Assembly: GCA_018340375.1 (NCBI GenBank)
Contig: JAFFJZ010000087.1
Coordinates: 248,001 to 312,000, forward strand
Source: Gonatopus flavifemur
Taxonomy: Eukaryota; Arthropoda; Insecta; Hymenoptera; Dryinidae
Length of the DNA stretch: 64,000 nt
Reading direction: 5' to 3'
This document shows positions 22,675 to 33,000 of this stretch, piece by piece; the first letter of the stretch is position 1, and each line of letters opens with the position of its first letter. The translations under genes and the position numbers were made by a program. Below the pieces are notes generated by a model. The model saw nothing but the letters and a program-made list of their open reading frames with translations, did not search any database and was not told where the DNA came from.

Positions 22675-22795
22675 TCCGACCTTGAGACCGATGATGAATG
22701 CCAAATTTGAAACAATAATTAAAAAATTATTTATTCTTCCAGTTCGTCGTTTTATAATTACAGATGGCACAAATCCGTTGACGGGTGAGACACAC

Positions 22796-23857
22796 TCATT
22801 GCAGGAGATGTTCGAATTGACCGCCATTTACTTCAATACATAACTCCAGTCGGCGTCGAAAGTTTCCAAGAACAGACTGAAAAACTTCTGCACGAATATT
22901 CGCAATTGCGTATCTGATGCGTCGTTGTAGATCCACAGGTGTTGTTGGTCGGTTGGTATAAACGACATTTTTTACGTAACCCCACAAATGAAGGTCTAGA
23001 AGGGTGAGATCAGGAGATCTTGCCGGCCACAGTGCAAATCCACCTCGACCAATCCAACGATTGGGGAAAAGGATATTTAGATAATCCCTAACACATCGAG
23101 CAAAGTGTGGTGGTGCACCGTCTTGCTGATACCACATCCTCTGCCTAGTTGCCAACGTCACATCTTCCATGAGAACTGGTAATTCATTCTGTAAAAACTG
23201 TAGATAATTAGGACCGTTAACAGTTCCATCAAAAAAATACGGCCCAATAACTTGATTGTCTAGAATTCCACACCAAACATTTATACTCCACCGATACTGA
23301 TGATCAACTTGTTGAGTCCAGTGCGGGTTTTGCGCTGACCAATAGTGGCTATTGTGACGTTTTAACAAGCCAGTACTTTGAAACGTTGATTCATCACTGA
23401 AAAGAACATATCGAAAGAGATCGGGCGCTTCGTTCAACCTCTGTAGAGCCCAATGGCAAAAGTTAACCCGATTCTGCATATCTTGTTGAGATAATTCTTG
23501 GGTCAGTGTGATGTGGTACGGATGATATTGAGCAGCTTGTACAATTCTGTGTGCCGTACTGCGTGGAATACCCAAATCGCGTTCAATATCACGTAAACTA
23601 ACATGAGGATTCATGTGTATTATTGCTAAAACAGCAACGCTTCGAGGGTCGTTAAAGTTGAAACCTTGATTGTTTCGGCGTTGACCAATCCTTCCTTGTC
23701 GACAATTTCTTTCAACTTGGCGAATGACTCCTGCAGAAGGATGATGCTGCCGATCTCCAAACCGCTCTCTGTACAATCGTGACGCTCTTTGATACACTCC
23801 GCGACACTCACCCAAGATCATTAAAATATCAACACATTCGTTAGGTGAATGAACCAT
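22796..23857 (-). CDS. DD41D transposase
   Basis: This open 353-residue protein would cut the element out and insert it at TA sites. The N-terminal helix-turn-helix part has ECRGVYQRASRLYRERF (residues about 17-33) and a second HTH with GIPRSTAHRIVQAAQ (about 96-110). The DDE catalytic core shows FSDEST (D155), YQQDGAPPHF (D246) and SPDLTLLDLHLWG (D288). The spacing between the second and third acid is 41 residues, so DD41D. The length is normal for IS630/Tc1/mariner transposases. The ATG start lies about 100 bases inside the right TIR and fits the HTH start. No frameshift or stop was found. Confidence 0.85.
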   Translation of the reverse strand: MVHSPNECVDILMILGECRGVYQRASRLYRERFGDRQHHPSAGVIRQVERNCRQGRIGQRRNNQGFNFNDPRSVAVLAIIHMNPHVSLRDIERDLGIPRSTAHRIVQAAQYHPYHITLTQELSQQDMQNRVNFCHWALQRLNEAPDLFRYVLFSDESTFQSTGLLKRHNSHYWSAQNPHWTQQVDHQYRWSINVWCGILDNQVIGPYFFDGTVNGPNYLQFLQNELPVLMEDVTLATRQRMWYQQDGAPPHFARCVRDYLNILFPNRWIGRGGFALWPARSPDLTLLDLHLWGYVKNVVYTNRPTTPVDLQRRIRYAIANIRAEVFQSVLGNFRRRLELCIEVNGGQFEHLLQ

Positions 23858-23959
23858 TTTGAACCCGCACTTACACCGTAAACGATGAAAACTTCTTAAT
23901 GATCATTTTCGTACTGATATGAAGAATAAACTCTGAAGGTTAGTTCTGTTCACTTCCAA

Positions 23960-24335
23960 TTCAAGGTCGAAACGTGGGGTTTCACTTTAACTTTGATAAC
24001 TTTGGTCAGAGAAACAACTCGTTTGAGGCTTTTCCGTGAAAATCCATAGAAAATGGTTTTTTGACCTTCAAATGACCTCTAAATGACCTGATATGTTAAC
24101 ATACTCGGACGTAAAATTTTCCGCTTTTTCCATTTCTGAGGTCGAACGTAGGGTTTTCCATTTGAAAAAACATACTTTGACCATCAATTATGCTCAAAAT
24201 TGACCTCAAGGTCAAATTCAAGGTCACCATCTTATGGCCCCCTTCGAACCTTACAACTTTTATCTGAACAATTTTTTTCCCCCTCCATTCCCTGAAAGAG
24301 TTATTCAGCTGTCCTGTTCCAAATGGGACGCCCTG
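23960..24335 (-). repeat. Right TIR of the DD41D element
   Basis: Inverted copy of 22,300-22,674 with scattered substitutions. The transposase start codon lies 103 bases inside its inner edge, so the promoter probably lies in this arm. Confidence 0.85.
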
Positions 24336-24362
24336 TATACAACATTCTGATGCTGCTAGGGA

Positions 24363-24505
24363 AAAGGAAAAGTAATCTCATACGACACACGTTACGGCAT
24401 GATAGCTTATTGGAAACGTATTGGGAGGAAAAATGAATAGTGAGACTTGCAAAGATAGACCTAGATTAAGTTATATGAAACAAATCATACAAGACAAAGG
24501 ATGTT
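24363..24505 (+). pseudogene. 3' fragment of the RTE-like LINE family
   Basis: AAGTAATCTCATACGACACA and GACCTAGATTAAGTTATATG match the C-terminal tail region of the RTE-like LINE at about 8,420-8,560 base for base with moderate divergence, and the translated RPRLSYMKQIIQDKG is kept. The fragment starts 28 bases after the DD41D element and breaks off at GGATGTTACACGGG. In the main copy an in-frame TGA follows the ACACAC stretch; here that codon is TTA. Confidence 0.75.
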
Positions 24506-24877
24506 ACACGGGATTTCAATTAGTTTCTTTCCAACCCCGTCAATCCCTACCAGCACATTAGCCCTCGAACTCTTTATGAATTCTTATGGTCCCAAAGACC
24601 ATTCATCATAAACAAACCCTGTCCTGCTACGCTATCTGGGTCTTGAGAATTATCCTCTGGTGGAGAGAATTGATGTACCACCTCAAATGTTCCCCAAGAA
24701 TTCATTCAAGACCGATGCACTTTGTAAAGCATAATATTACCTAAATCCCTCGTGAAAATCATCCATATATGACCACATATGCATCACTTCATGGCAACTC
24801 ACGTGACTGGTAATTGAGAAAACTCCAGATCGATTCCACTTGCGGCAGAAATTCTTGGTCAATGACAGAGCAAGGTA

Positions 24878-25172
24878 CACGGAGAAAATGTATTGGCGAA
24901 AAATTACCCCAAGTTGAGTAAGGCGGGGACATAGTGGCATTCCCGCGAAGTTTGAAATTCGGTCGAGATCATTTCACTCGACTACAGATGAAAATGAATT
25001 CAAATGTTTTCATTATTTCAACAAGTTGAATACTGTTGAAAAACATCTGAATTGATTTTCATCTGTAGTCGAGTAAAATTGAGTCAACTGGATTTTCAAC
25101 TTCGCGGGAATGCCACTATGTCCTCGTTTCACTCAACTTTGAATAACTTTCCGTCAACATATTTTCTCCGTG
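24878..25172. mobile_element. Foldback MITE, 295 bp
   Basis: CACGGAGAAAATGTATTGGC at the left and the complement of ATATTTTCTCCGTG at the right, with TA on each side (24,876-24,877 and 25,173-25,174). Inner arms such as GGACATAGTGGCATTCCCGC and GCGGGAATGCCACTATGTCC, and GACTACAGATGAAAAT with ATTTTCATCTGTAGTC, make nearly the whole element one long hairpin. No coding capacity. A similar ACACGGAGAAA phrase occurs at about 43,575. Confidence 0.8.
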
Positions 25173-25189
25173 TATCTGTGGGTGTTCAC

Positions 25190-25480
25190 CAATATTTAAA
25201 ACTTCCAAGAATCCTTTAGGATATATTTGACGAATATTCGAGATTCTTTGAGAATATCTTGAAGAGTTCTTCAAGAAATCTCGAAAATGTCCCAAAGATT
25301 CCTTATTGCAAACTTCTCAACTTTTTCTTCAAGAGTCCTCGAAGAATCATTAAAGATATCTCTGAGGACTGTTCAAGATATCTCCAGGGAATCCTCAAGA
25401 ACGCTTTCAGAATTCTATACGCGTTTGATAAGATGTTCACCAGAATTCATTACCAACTTATTCAGAAAAGTTTCCAAGAG
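25190..25480. repeat. Degenerate AAGATATCTT-type low-order repeat
   Basis: Short phrases such as TTCAAGA, GATATCTC, GAATATCTTGAAGAG and TCAAGATATCTCC recur without a fixed period. The texture resembles the sub-terminal parts of the element at 44,011-45,213. The overlapping open frames (74 and 82 codons) reflect this composition and are not genes. Confidence 0.45.
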
Positions 25481-25984
25481 TAATCTGAGATATATGCATG
25501 TTTGTGTGGATCGCGTTTGGGGACTTGCATGGTGAAAAAAAGTAAAGAATTCGCGATACTACAGAAACTCTCAGTGGGAAAGTTGTTGCGAACATATTCA
25601 ACAACAATCAAAACAAGCAATTGCACTTTTGTAGTATGAGTGATCGGTTTTTTATGCAAACGTATTCATTTCATCCAGGTTCCAAAAAAATATTTTCTAT
25701 GCATGAAAATCCCTGATTTTCGGATGAGTTATGAAATTTTAATGAAGTCTTCACAGTATTTTCCTCCTTTTATATAACAAGTTTAATATTATCACATGAA
25801 GAAATGTATTCCGTAGCGTGTCACAGAGAAAAACAATTCTTTCCAGAGAAATAGCAAGCCATCGATTCACCAAGACCTTTTGTCAACTTAAATACACCAA
25901 CATTCCCACATTGGATCTGATTGAATTTTCTTCAATTTTTTCCCACGGAGGATCAGAATTTTCCAGAGAATGCTCTATATAGGG

Positions 25985-26345
25985 TTGAGCTCACCAACAT
26001 TTTATGAAAAAATTTCTTATGTAGGATCGCAGCTATGTAGCAACGCACTCATGTAACATCGAGGCATTTGTACAAAAGAATATCATATGTAGGATCGAGC
26101 ATATGTAGCATCGAGTCATCTGTACAAAGAAATACCATATGTAGAATCGAGCATATGTAGCATCGAAGCACCTGTACAAGGGAACAGCATATGTAGCATC
26201 GAGCCGATCGACATTTTGTAAAAAACTCCTTATGTAGGATCGCAGCTATGTAGCAATCTATGTATCTATGTAGCATCGAGGCACCTGGACATAATATGTA
26301 GGATCGCCGCTATGTAGCATCGAAAATATGTAGCATCGAAGTTCC
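25985..26345. repeat. Minisatellite with TATGTAGCATCGAG units
   Basis: The phrases TATGTAGGATCG, CATATGTAGCATCGAG and CATCTGTACAAA recur about ten times, with a period near 58 bp in the middle (26,087 to 26,145) and irregular spacing at the ends. It abuts the ORF1 fragment of the following LINE at about 26,348 and may belong to its 5' region. Confidence 0.7.
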
Positions 26346-26350
26346 CCCAA

Positions 26351-26570
26351 AATGAACTTGAAGGTGATTACAGTCGTTTATCAAGCAAAGTCGACTCCGT
26401 AAAAACTGAAGTTACGAGACAGATTTCTTCGTTGTCCTCTGAAATATCAGTTCTCGAACAAAAAATAAAGAAAAGGGAAGAGAAAACTGAAAAACATTTT
26501 GCTGCTACAAATGAACGTATTGATGAGCTCACTAAATCTAAAGAGTCTCAAGAAAAACTTCTTAGGAGTA
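26351..26570 (+). pseudogene. LINE ORF1 fragment, coiled-coil part
   Basis: The frame is open from about 26,351 to the insertion point and reads as a polar, Lys/Glu-rich helix (SSEISVLEQKIKKREEKTEK, ERIDELTKSKESQEKLL), typical of the coiled coil of LINE ORF1 proteins. The frame runs straight to the TSD GAGTA at 26,566-26,570 and continues in phase after the second copy of that duplication at 30,191. Confidence 0.65.
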
Positions 26571-29500
26571 TGTAACGTCCAGGAACGAGCGTACAAGAAT
26601 ATTTTTTCATTGAAATTTGGAAATTCGATTTTTATGATTTCGGGTCAAATGCCTCCAAGTAGCGTGAGGGTTCAGAAAACTGGATTTGGAACTAAAACTT
26701 ATGCCCACGGGACCAGTGCTTTCTTGTATGGAGTTGAAATTTTTATGAGTGGGATGGAAATTATAATGGAATTTGAAATGTACGTTGAAAGGATTTAATA
26801 ACAAAGTAAAAATTACAGTCGGAAGGAAAAGTTGAACTTTGAATATAAATTTTGAAATTTATGGGAAAAATATTACTACCTTGGCTGCCGCTTTGAAACC
26901 CTCCATTTCGTTCGTGACGGTCTGGCTTCACACACACCCAAACGCACACAATTGTCTTTTCTTTTTATGTAAAAATAGTAGTCTCTTTCCCGTTGAAACA
27001 ATCAATAAACACTTTGATTTCCTCGAGAATCGCGGATAAGCACTCTGACTTTTCGTAATACGAGAATCGCGGATGGAAGAGAACTCTGAATTTTCCTTTT
27101 CTACTCGAGAGTTGAAGATGGAAGTTGACTCTGAGGTTTTTTTCCATCCACCTCGCGGTGGTAACCTCGGTTCACCCCCAATTTTGCCGATCTTGGTCAA
27201 TCAGTGGGGTAATCCACTAATTAGAAACTAGTAATGATCCCACTCACTTTGATTTTCTTTAATGGTGGGAGGCATTGACGGATCACCCTTCGTGAATAGG
27301 TCAGTGGCCTAGCCCTCGTCATCTTCTTGCACATATATCTCATATATCGCAAAGACCATAGGCGGAATCATTGCCCAATCTTAAAGAACATTGGTCGAAG
27401 GGGTTTTCCACCACCCCTTCCTTTTGTATAGTTCTCACACACAGCTTCTGAATCACCGTGACTCAATTCTTATTGTGAGAACATATGTATTGTTTATGTA
27501 AAACATAAACACAACGTCGGTTATCTACCGTCCGACGCCAAGATCATGCCACCAATGTTGGGACTTGAGGAATATTCCTCAAGTTTCAGTATATGATAAA
27601 TCTTCCTATTATCAGAGGAAGTTTGGTCTTTGGTAACGTTTCGAATAAAGAAATCGCTGTCAATGGGATCCATGCAGAGTCATATGCTTTGAACAATAGA
27701 AAAGTTTTTTCTTCAAAAGGCCCACTGTCTAACCAAGAATCGTACAAAATCCGTGACGTGAAAAATGTATTATATCAAATCAGAGTATTTTCCCATACAA
27801 CCTGAATCTAACTTACGATAATATTAATTCATAAAATCAAAATCATCTTATTATGAAAAATTACACATGATTAAATTCGAATTCATTCTGCTTTAAACCA
27901 TGCACTACAATAAAAATAACACTGTACTTGCATGCAATGCAACATGCATTTTAATCATTCTTATTCAAATTCAATGATATGGGATTTCCATAAATATTCT
28001 TATAACTATCATTATAAATTATTGCTACCCTGTGGAAACTGTCAATTGCGATGAATGGTATAGTTGCATCGTAAATAGAATATTTGATTGATTTCAGAAC
28101 ATGCGAGATGGTTCTAGATTGATAAATCATGAATTATAATTTTGTAATTGATTACAATCAATCAAATATTCCTTTAACATGCTTTCGAACAAAGATGTCA
28201 TTTAGACTTGATTTTTTTATTCAATTCGATCAGATTCCCTTCCCTTTTTACAGAGTAACGTGATAAAACTTATATAAGGTAACTGACCCCATTAGCGAAC
28301 GCGAGCCCTTTAGTGAACCTCGAGATAATAAAACCTCTTTTACGAACAAGAAGTGTTTACCTATTACGTGCTGTGAAGATTATTCCAATCTCCGAACATT
28401 ATTGTTCGTGATTAATGCGGGAACAAATGGGAGGAAGAAAAATGTAATTCACGGAGTAAATAAAGATTCATGCTGAGTGTCACAACGAGCTTTGCCTTCG
28501 TGAATCTTACAAGGTGAGTTGAGAATTGACATTTTTTCAATTGTGCATTTTCATGGTATTAATGCGACCATTGAACTATTTTATGTATCCAATCTATTGA
28601 TATTATTCCAATTAAGATAATATAGGGTTATTTTCGATAACTGTCAGTCGCTAACCTAGAAAATTGCGCGTTCAGAAATATACACACGACAATGATCGGT
28701 GAATCTATTACTGAACGAATAAACGTAACGATTCATATCATAGGTATCTACTCTAGGAGAATTTTTTCATGAATTCTCATAATGCGCATAATTTTTCAAT
28801 CAATCTATAAATTCCTCCAAGGATTGGAATAAACATGTAAAATTATAAACTCTACTTGGAATTCTCAATTTTTTTCGCCAAAGTGACTCAAGCAGCAAAA
28901 GAAGTTCAAAGTATATATGAAATAAAAACGTTGGTAGAATTTGAGAATGAGATACGAAGAACATATCATGAAAGTTCATAGAATATACGAATGAGACTGT
29001 TTTAAATATACTCAGAACGTACATAGTACATTTGAAATGTACGATATTCATTCAATCGACGTTCGACTGACGTTCCGTCATATATTCGATCACATACGTT
29101 CGATGAATATGCATAGCACCTATGAAAAGGTCTCATTAGAATGTGCACAGAATATATTTCGAATATCATCAGCAAAGTGATAATAACTCATCTGAGCAGC
29201 CTCAGATTCTACGCGTTCAGTAATGGGGCCAATCAGCGTTCACTAATTCATGCGACCCGTTCACTAATGGGGGTATTGTTAACATTTTATTAATTTCATT
29301 ATTTTTATTGTTATCACTTAGAAAATGAATAAAAAATCACGGTAAGAGAAAATTGAAACGCCCAATCTACCTTATTTACTCGTAGAAATTCATTTTAAAG
29401 AAATTATTCATGGAATGATTTATATTTAGAGTGCTTGTGTTCTTAAATGTTCACTCATGGGGTCAGTTACCTTAAGCCCGTAGAAATATAATGAAATTGT

Positions 29501-30190
29501 ATAAAACGAAAGAAAACTACATGCTATCCATCATTCCGATTCCCCACGATGATTACTATACAGGATTACCTCTTACCTCATGCAGATATCTAATTATGTT
29601 TTAAAAGATTGAAATTCTCATGCAATGATAGAATATTGAAGAGAGATTACCTTGTAAAATAAAATCATGTGAAATTGTTGTTAATTATAATTAAAAACTA
29701 AGAGAAATAACTTTCAATCAGGAAGAAAGTATTAGGAGTACAGGAATCATAAGAGGTGACTCGTCAAAGATTTGCAAATGGACCTACCCTATTATGATTA
29801 TGTCCATTTTGTCGACCTATGTTTGAGAGTCATATTGCACTCCATATCCGAGATGAATAGGTACGCATTGGTGTGCGTACGTGCGTGTATGCACACAGCG
29901 TACCATTGTTCTGTTCTTCACGGAGTATCGATACAGAGAAGAATGATTTCATCATGCATACTTCTTGCACGTATAACATTGAATTCTTCTTCTCGATTCA
30001 ACGCATTCCTTATTTTGAGAAGGATGAACCTTTGATGAAAATGTCAATGTTATTATAATTGAAATGAATATATATGAATATAAATTGAATGAATATATGA
30101 ATATTTGTATATATGAATACTGTGTATATATGAATACATATACACATATATTATATGGAAAAAATCAACAATTTATCTGAGGACGTTACA
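26571..30190. mobile_element. LTR-type insertion with GAGTA target duplication
   Basis: The insertion starts TGTAACGTCC and ends GGACGTTACA, which are TG...CA ends with a 10-bp inverted repeat as in LTRs. GAGTA occurs on both sides (26,566-26,570 and 30,191-30,195). No second copy of the end sequences occurs inside, and no gag or pol was recognised, so it may be a long solo LTR enlarged by later insertions, or the remains of a whole element. One nested MITE is recognisable at 28,277-29,472. Confidence 0.65.
28277..29472. mobile_element. Non-autonomous TIR element, 1,196 bp
   Basis: The ends are AGGTAACTGACCCCA and TGGGGTCAGTTACCT, a perfect 15-bp inverted pair, and TA flanks both (28,275-28,276 and 29,473-29,474). 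Sub-terminal motifs of the type CATTAGCGAACG, TTTAGTGAACC, GTTCACTAATGGGG occur near both ends in both orientations. No coding capacity was seen. It lies inside the LTR-type insertion. Confidence 0.8.
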
Positions 30191-30540
30191 GAGTAATAAC
30201 GTGATTCTAAAAGGTCCTAAATCTGATTCAACAAATTGTCTGAATGAGGTGAACTCATTTATAGAAAGTAAATTTGGGTTGAAAAATTCAATCATTGATG
30301 CTCGTCCTATCGGTTCTGAGAAAAACAGACTTTTAATTAAATTTCACAGCCAACAAGCTAAACGTGGAGTGATGAAGCAAAAGATCCATGTACTGAAACG
30401 TTCAAACTTCTACCTTGATCACGATTATACGCCTAGAGAAGGCCGAATCATGCAGAAAGCTCGTGGTTTGACACGGTCTGAAAGGGTTCCTGGACGAGTT
30501 CCCAAAATTAGTGGTGTTATTGGTCTGACACAGAGATGAA
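30191..30540 (+). pseudogene. LINE ORF1 fragment, C-terminal part
   Basis: The frame continues in phase from the first ORF1 fragment across the insertion. It includes SFIESKFGLKNSIIDARPIG, NRLLIKFHSQQAKRGVM and FYLDHDYTPREGRIMQ, the pattern of LINE ORF1 C-terminal nucleic-acid-binding domains. It ends at TGA 30,538-30,540, presumably the natural stop. Confidence 0.65.
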
Positions 30541-30699
30541 ATTTGCACCTCGAAGGGCTCAATCCACTCCTTCGAAAAACGATGGGAAACAATAACTACC
30601 TCTAACCTCGCTGACAACAATGGACACATAGAATCTTCTACTCCGCACGACTCTCACGGACGCCTCACTGGTTCCTGTCCTCCTAGAAACAAAGCGCCT

Positions 30700-32990
30700 T
30701 TCTCTGAGCTCAATGTTTTATTTTGGAATTTTCATGGTTTCACAAACTTAATCGATCATTGCGAGCTTATTGACATTGACGTCTGCTGTTTTAGTGAAAC
30801 ATGATGTACTGATGGAAACGCTTGGTTTCTTCCAAAGGCCTTGAAATCTCAAGTCAATGTTTGGTCTTATGCGACAAAGGATCTCTCAGTGGACAGAGCC
30901 AGCGGCGGTCTACTGACTTCAATCAACTCTCGTTTTGGCTCCTGTGTAATTGATGGTGGATATTTAGTCGTATTAAATGCTGCAACTTTTATGTTATCAT
31001 TGGATCCTTTTATTTCAAGCCGTCTTGCGATATGTCAGTTTTATTAGGAATGCTTCAAGATACCCTTGATGATTTAATTATTCAATATGAACATGATTTG
31101 TTTATTTTAGGAGGAGATTCCAACCCTCGAGTTGGTGAATTGGGCCTGCCAACTTTCGAAGTTTTTGAAAGAACTCAGTTGTTGGAATCACGTTCAAGTC
31201 TTGACAAAAAAATTGATGCAAATGGTTCATTGTTGCCTAAATTCATGCACGAAAATAGTTTTGTTCTTATTAACGGGAGAACGTTTGGTGACAACCCAGC
31301 CCACTCCACCTGCTTGACTACTTTAGGCTCTAGTACTTAAAAAAAAGCGCTTTTCGCAAGAGTTCATTGAGAAATTTGCCTGCGTCAGAGATCCCAGTAT
31401 TTTTTGGAGTACGGTAAAGAGTTCCCGTCCCAGAAAATCTTCCAACACCCCGATTCCAATAGTAGTTTGGAATGATTTCTCAAAATCCACTTACCGCCCG
31501 AGTTTGAGTCGTGAATTCACTTCTTTTGGTGTTTCTGACCCCATTCTGGATACTGATATTTCAGCTAGAGAACTTTCAAATTGTTCAAGAAAAGTTGAAG
31601 ATGGCTGAGCTGCAGGTCCTGATGGTCTCCCGGGAGAATTTCTTAAAGCTCTCCCCGCAGAATGGTCACATTATATTCTCTTGCTTTTCAATAGAATCCT
31701 CGAATGCGAATCACTTCCTGAAACCTGGGCACGGATCGCACTCTTCATGCTTCATAAGGCGGGAAACAAACCGGAACCTCTCAACTACCAAGGAATTGCA
31801 CTAATAAATGTAGCAACGAAACTCTTTACCCAGATTCTCTGTGATAGATTATGGGAATGGCTGAAGAATGCTGGGATCCTCCCTGAGGAGCAGGCGGGTT
31901 TCCGAAAAGGCAGGAGGGTCATGGATAACGTTTTTACACTGTATACGGCAATATATCAGGCTACGCCACAGTGGTGGTAAAGTATATGCGCTCTTCGTTG
32001 ATTTCAAGCGTGCGTTCGATTCGATTCTCCAGGCTCTACTTTGGATGAAACTTCATCGATATGGCATCAGCCCAAAGCTTATCAGAATTGTGAAATCATT
32101 ATATGACTCCGCTGTCATACATATTCGCTCAAGCACGGGTTATTCCGACGAAGTCAAGGTTACCGAGGGTGTACTCCAGAGGGAAATTCTAAGTTCACTT
32201 TTATTCATAATATTTATGGCAGATATCGTGTCTTTTTTTCGCGAAAGGGTTGCCTCTAGAATCTCCCTGAATAATCTAATGAACCCAATCATGCTACTGT
32301 ACGCAGATGACATTGTTATTTTGTCAGCTACGTCTATTGAACTAAGAAGAAATTTGGGAATTTTGCAGGAGTACTGCCGTGTTAACGGTCTAACAGCGAA
32401 CACGGCCAGGACAAGAATTATGATTTCCCGTTCAGGAGGGAAATTAGATAAGTATTCACAAAACTTTTTTTCGGTGGTGAAGCAGTGGATATTGTAAATA
32501 CATACTCATACTTAGGCACAGTATTATCCTCCTCAGGGCTAGGATTGCAAGCTGCGCACGCCTCTGGGATTGAGGCAAGAGTAGCCACTTCTTCGATACT
32601 ATCCTTACTCGTGAATTCCAAAGTGGATGCCTGGGACGCTTATGTCATATTATATAATAGTGTTGTGTCGTCAACTTTGCTTCATGTCTCTCCGATCTGG
32701 GGACTGAGATATTTTGGAGTTCTAGAGGGGAGCCCAACAGGCATTTTTTGAACGCCTCTTTAGCCTGCCACGCAGCACAGCGGCGTATGCCCTTCGTCTA
32801 GAACTTGGGATGTACCCGATCTCTGTTCAAGTGATTAAACTCGCCATAGGTTGGATAATGAAAATTCTGAAGATGGAGGAAAGCAGACGCCCCAGCATTT
32901 GTTTTTATCGGCTGATGGCCTTGTCAGGGATAATATAATAGAATTATTGAATTATAACGATAACCTGGTTTTAAAAGCACTCCATTGCTT
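30700..32990 (+). pseudogene. LINE ORF2: decayed endonuclease and reverse transcriptase
   Basis: Endonuclease remains start at about 30,711 (LNVLFWNFHGFTNLIDHCEL), with IDVCCFSET cut by a TGA at 30,803, then LFILGGDSNPRVGELG (31,098) in another frame. RT blocks follow: AAGPDGLPGEFLKALPAEW (about 31,608), LNYQGIALINVATKLFTQIL, EEQAGFRKGRRVMDNVFTL, a frameshift near 31,970, then YALFVDFKRAFDSI and LLYADDIVILSA (catalytic pair at about 32,304). The thumb runs on in further frames (YSYLGTVLSSSGL, TLLHVSPIWGLRY) to about 32,990. Multiple stops and shifts show that it is long dead. Confidence 0.8.
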
Positions 32991-33000
32991 TTAAGTGGGC

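Larger units (their letters stand above)
22300..24335 (-). mobile_element. DD41D Tc1/mariner-group transposon, 2,036 bp
   Basis: The element begins CAGGGCGTCCCATTTG and ends CAAATGGGACGCCCTG, allowing for one base. TA is present on both sides (22,298-22,299 and 24,336-24,337). The TIRs are long, 22,300-22,674 and 23,960-24,335, and nearly identical. One open transposase frame lies between them on the minus strand. The whole arrangement is what a complete autonomous copy would look like. Confidence 0.9.
26351..33000 (+). mobile_element. Decayed LINE split by an LTR-type insertion
   Basis: ORF1 pieces lie at 26,351-26,570 and 30,191-30,540, and ORF2 pieces between about 30,700 and 33,000. The gap at 26,571-30,190 is a younger insertion. 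ORF2 has many stops and frameshifts. The 5' end is lost or replaced by the minisatellite. The clade is not determined. Confidence 0.75.

Noticed and set aside
25985..26345. CRISPR-like array
   Set aside because: Units are irregular, spacers are not unique and the context is eukaryotic transposon DNA; the same holds for 37,875-38,160 and 57,160-57,300.
27500..27600. LTR/primer-site junction near CCACCAATGTTGGGAC
   Set aside because: The phrase resembles the edge of an LTR read on the minus strand, but no partner LTR, polypurine tract or coding region could be found.
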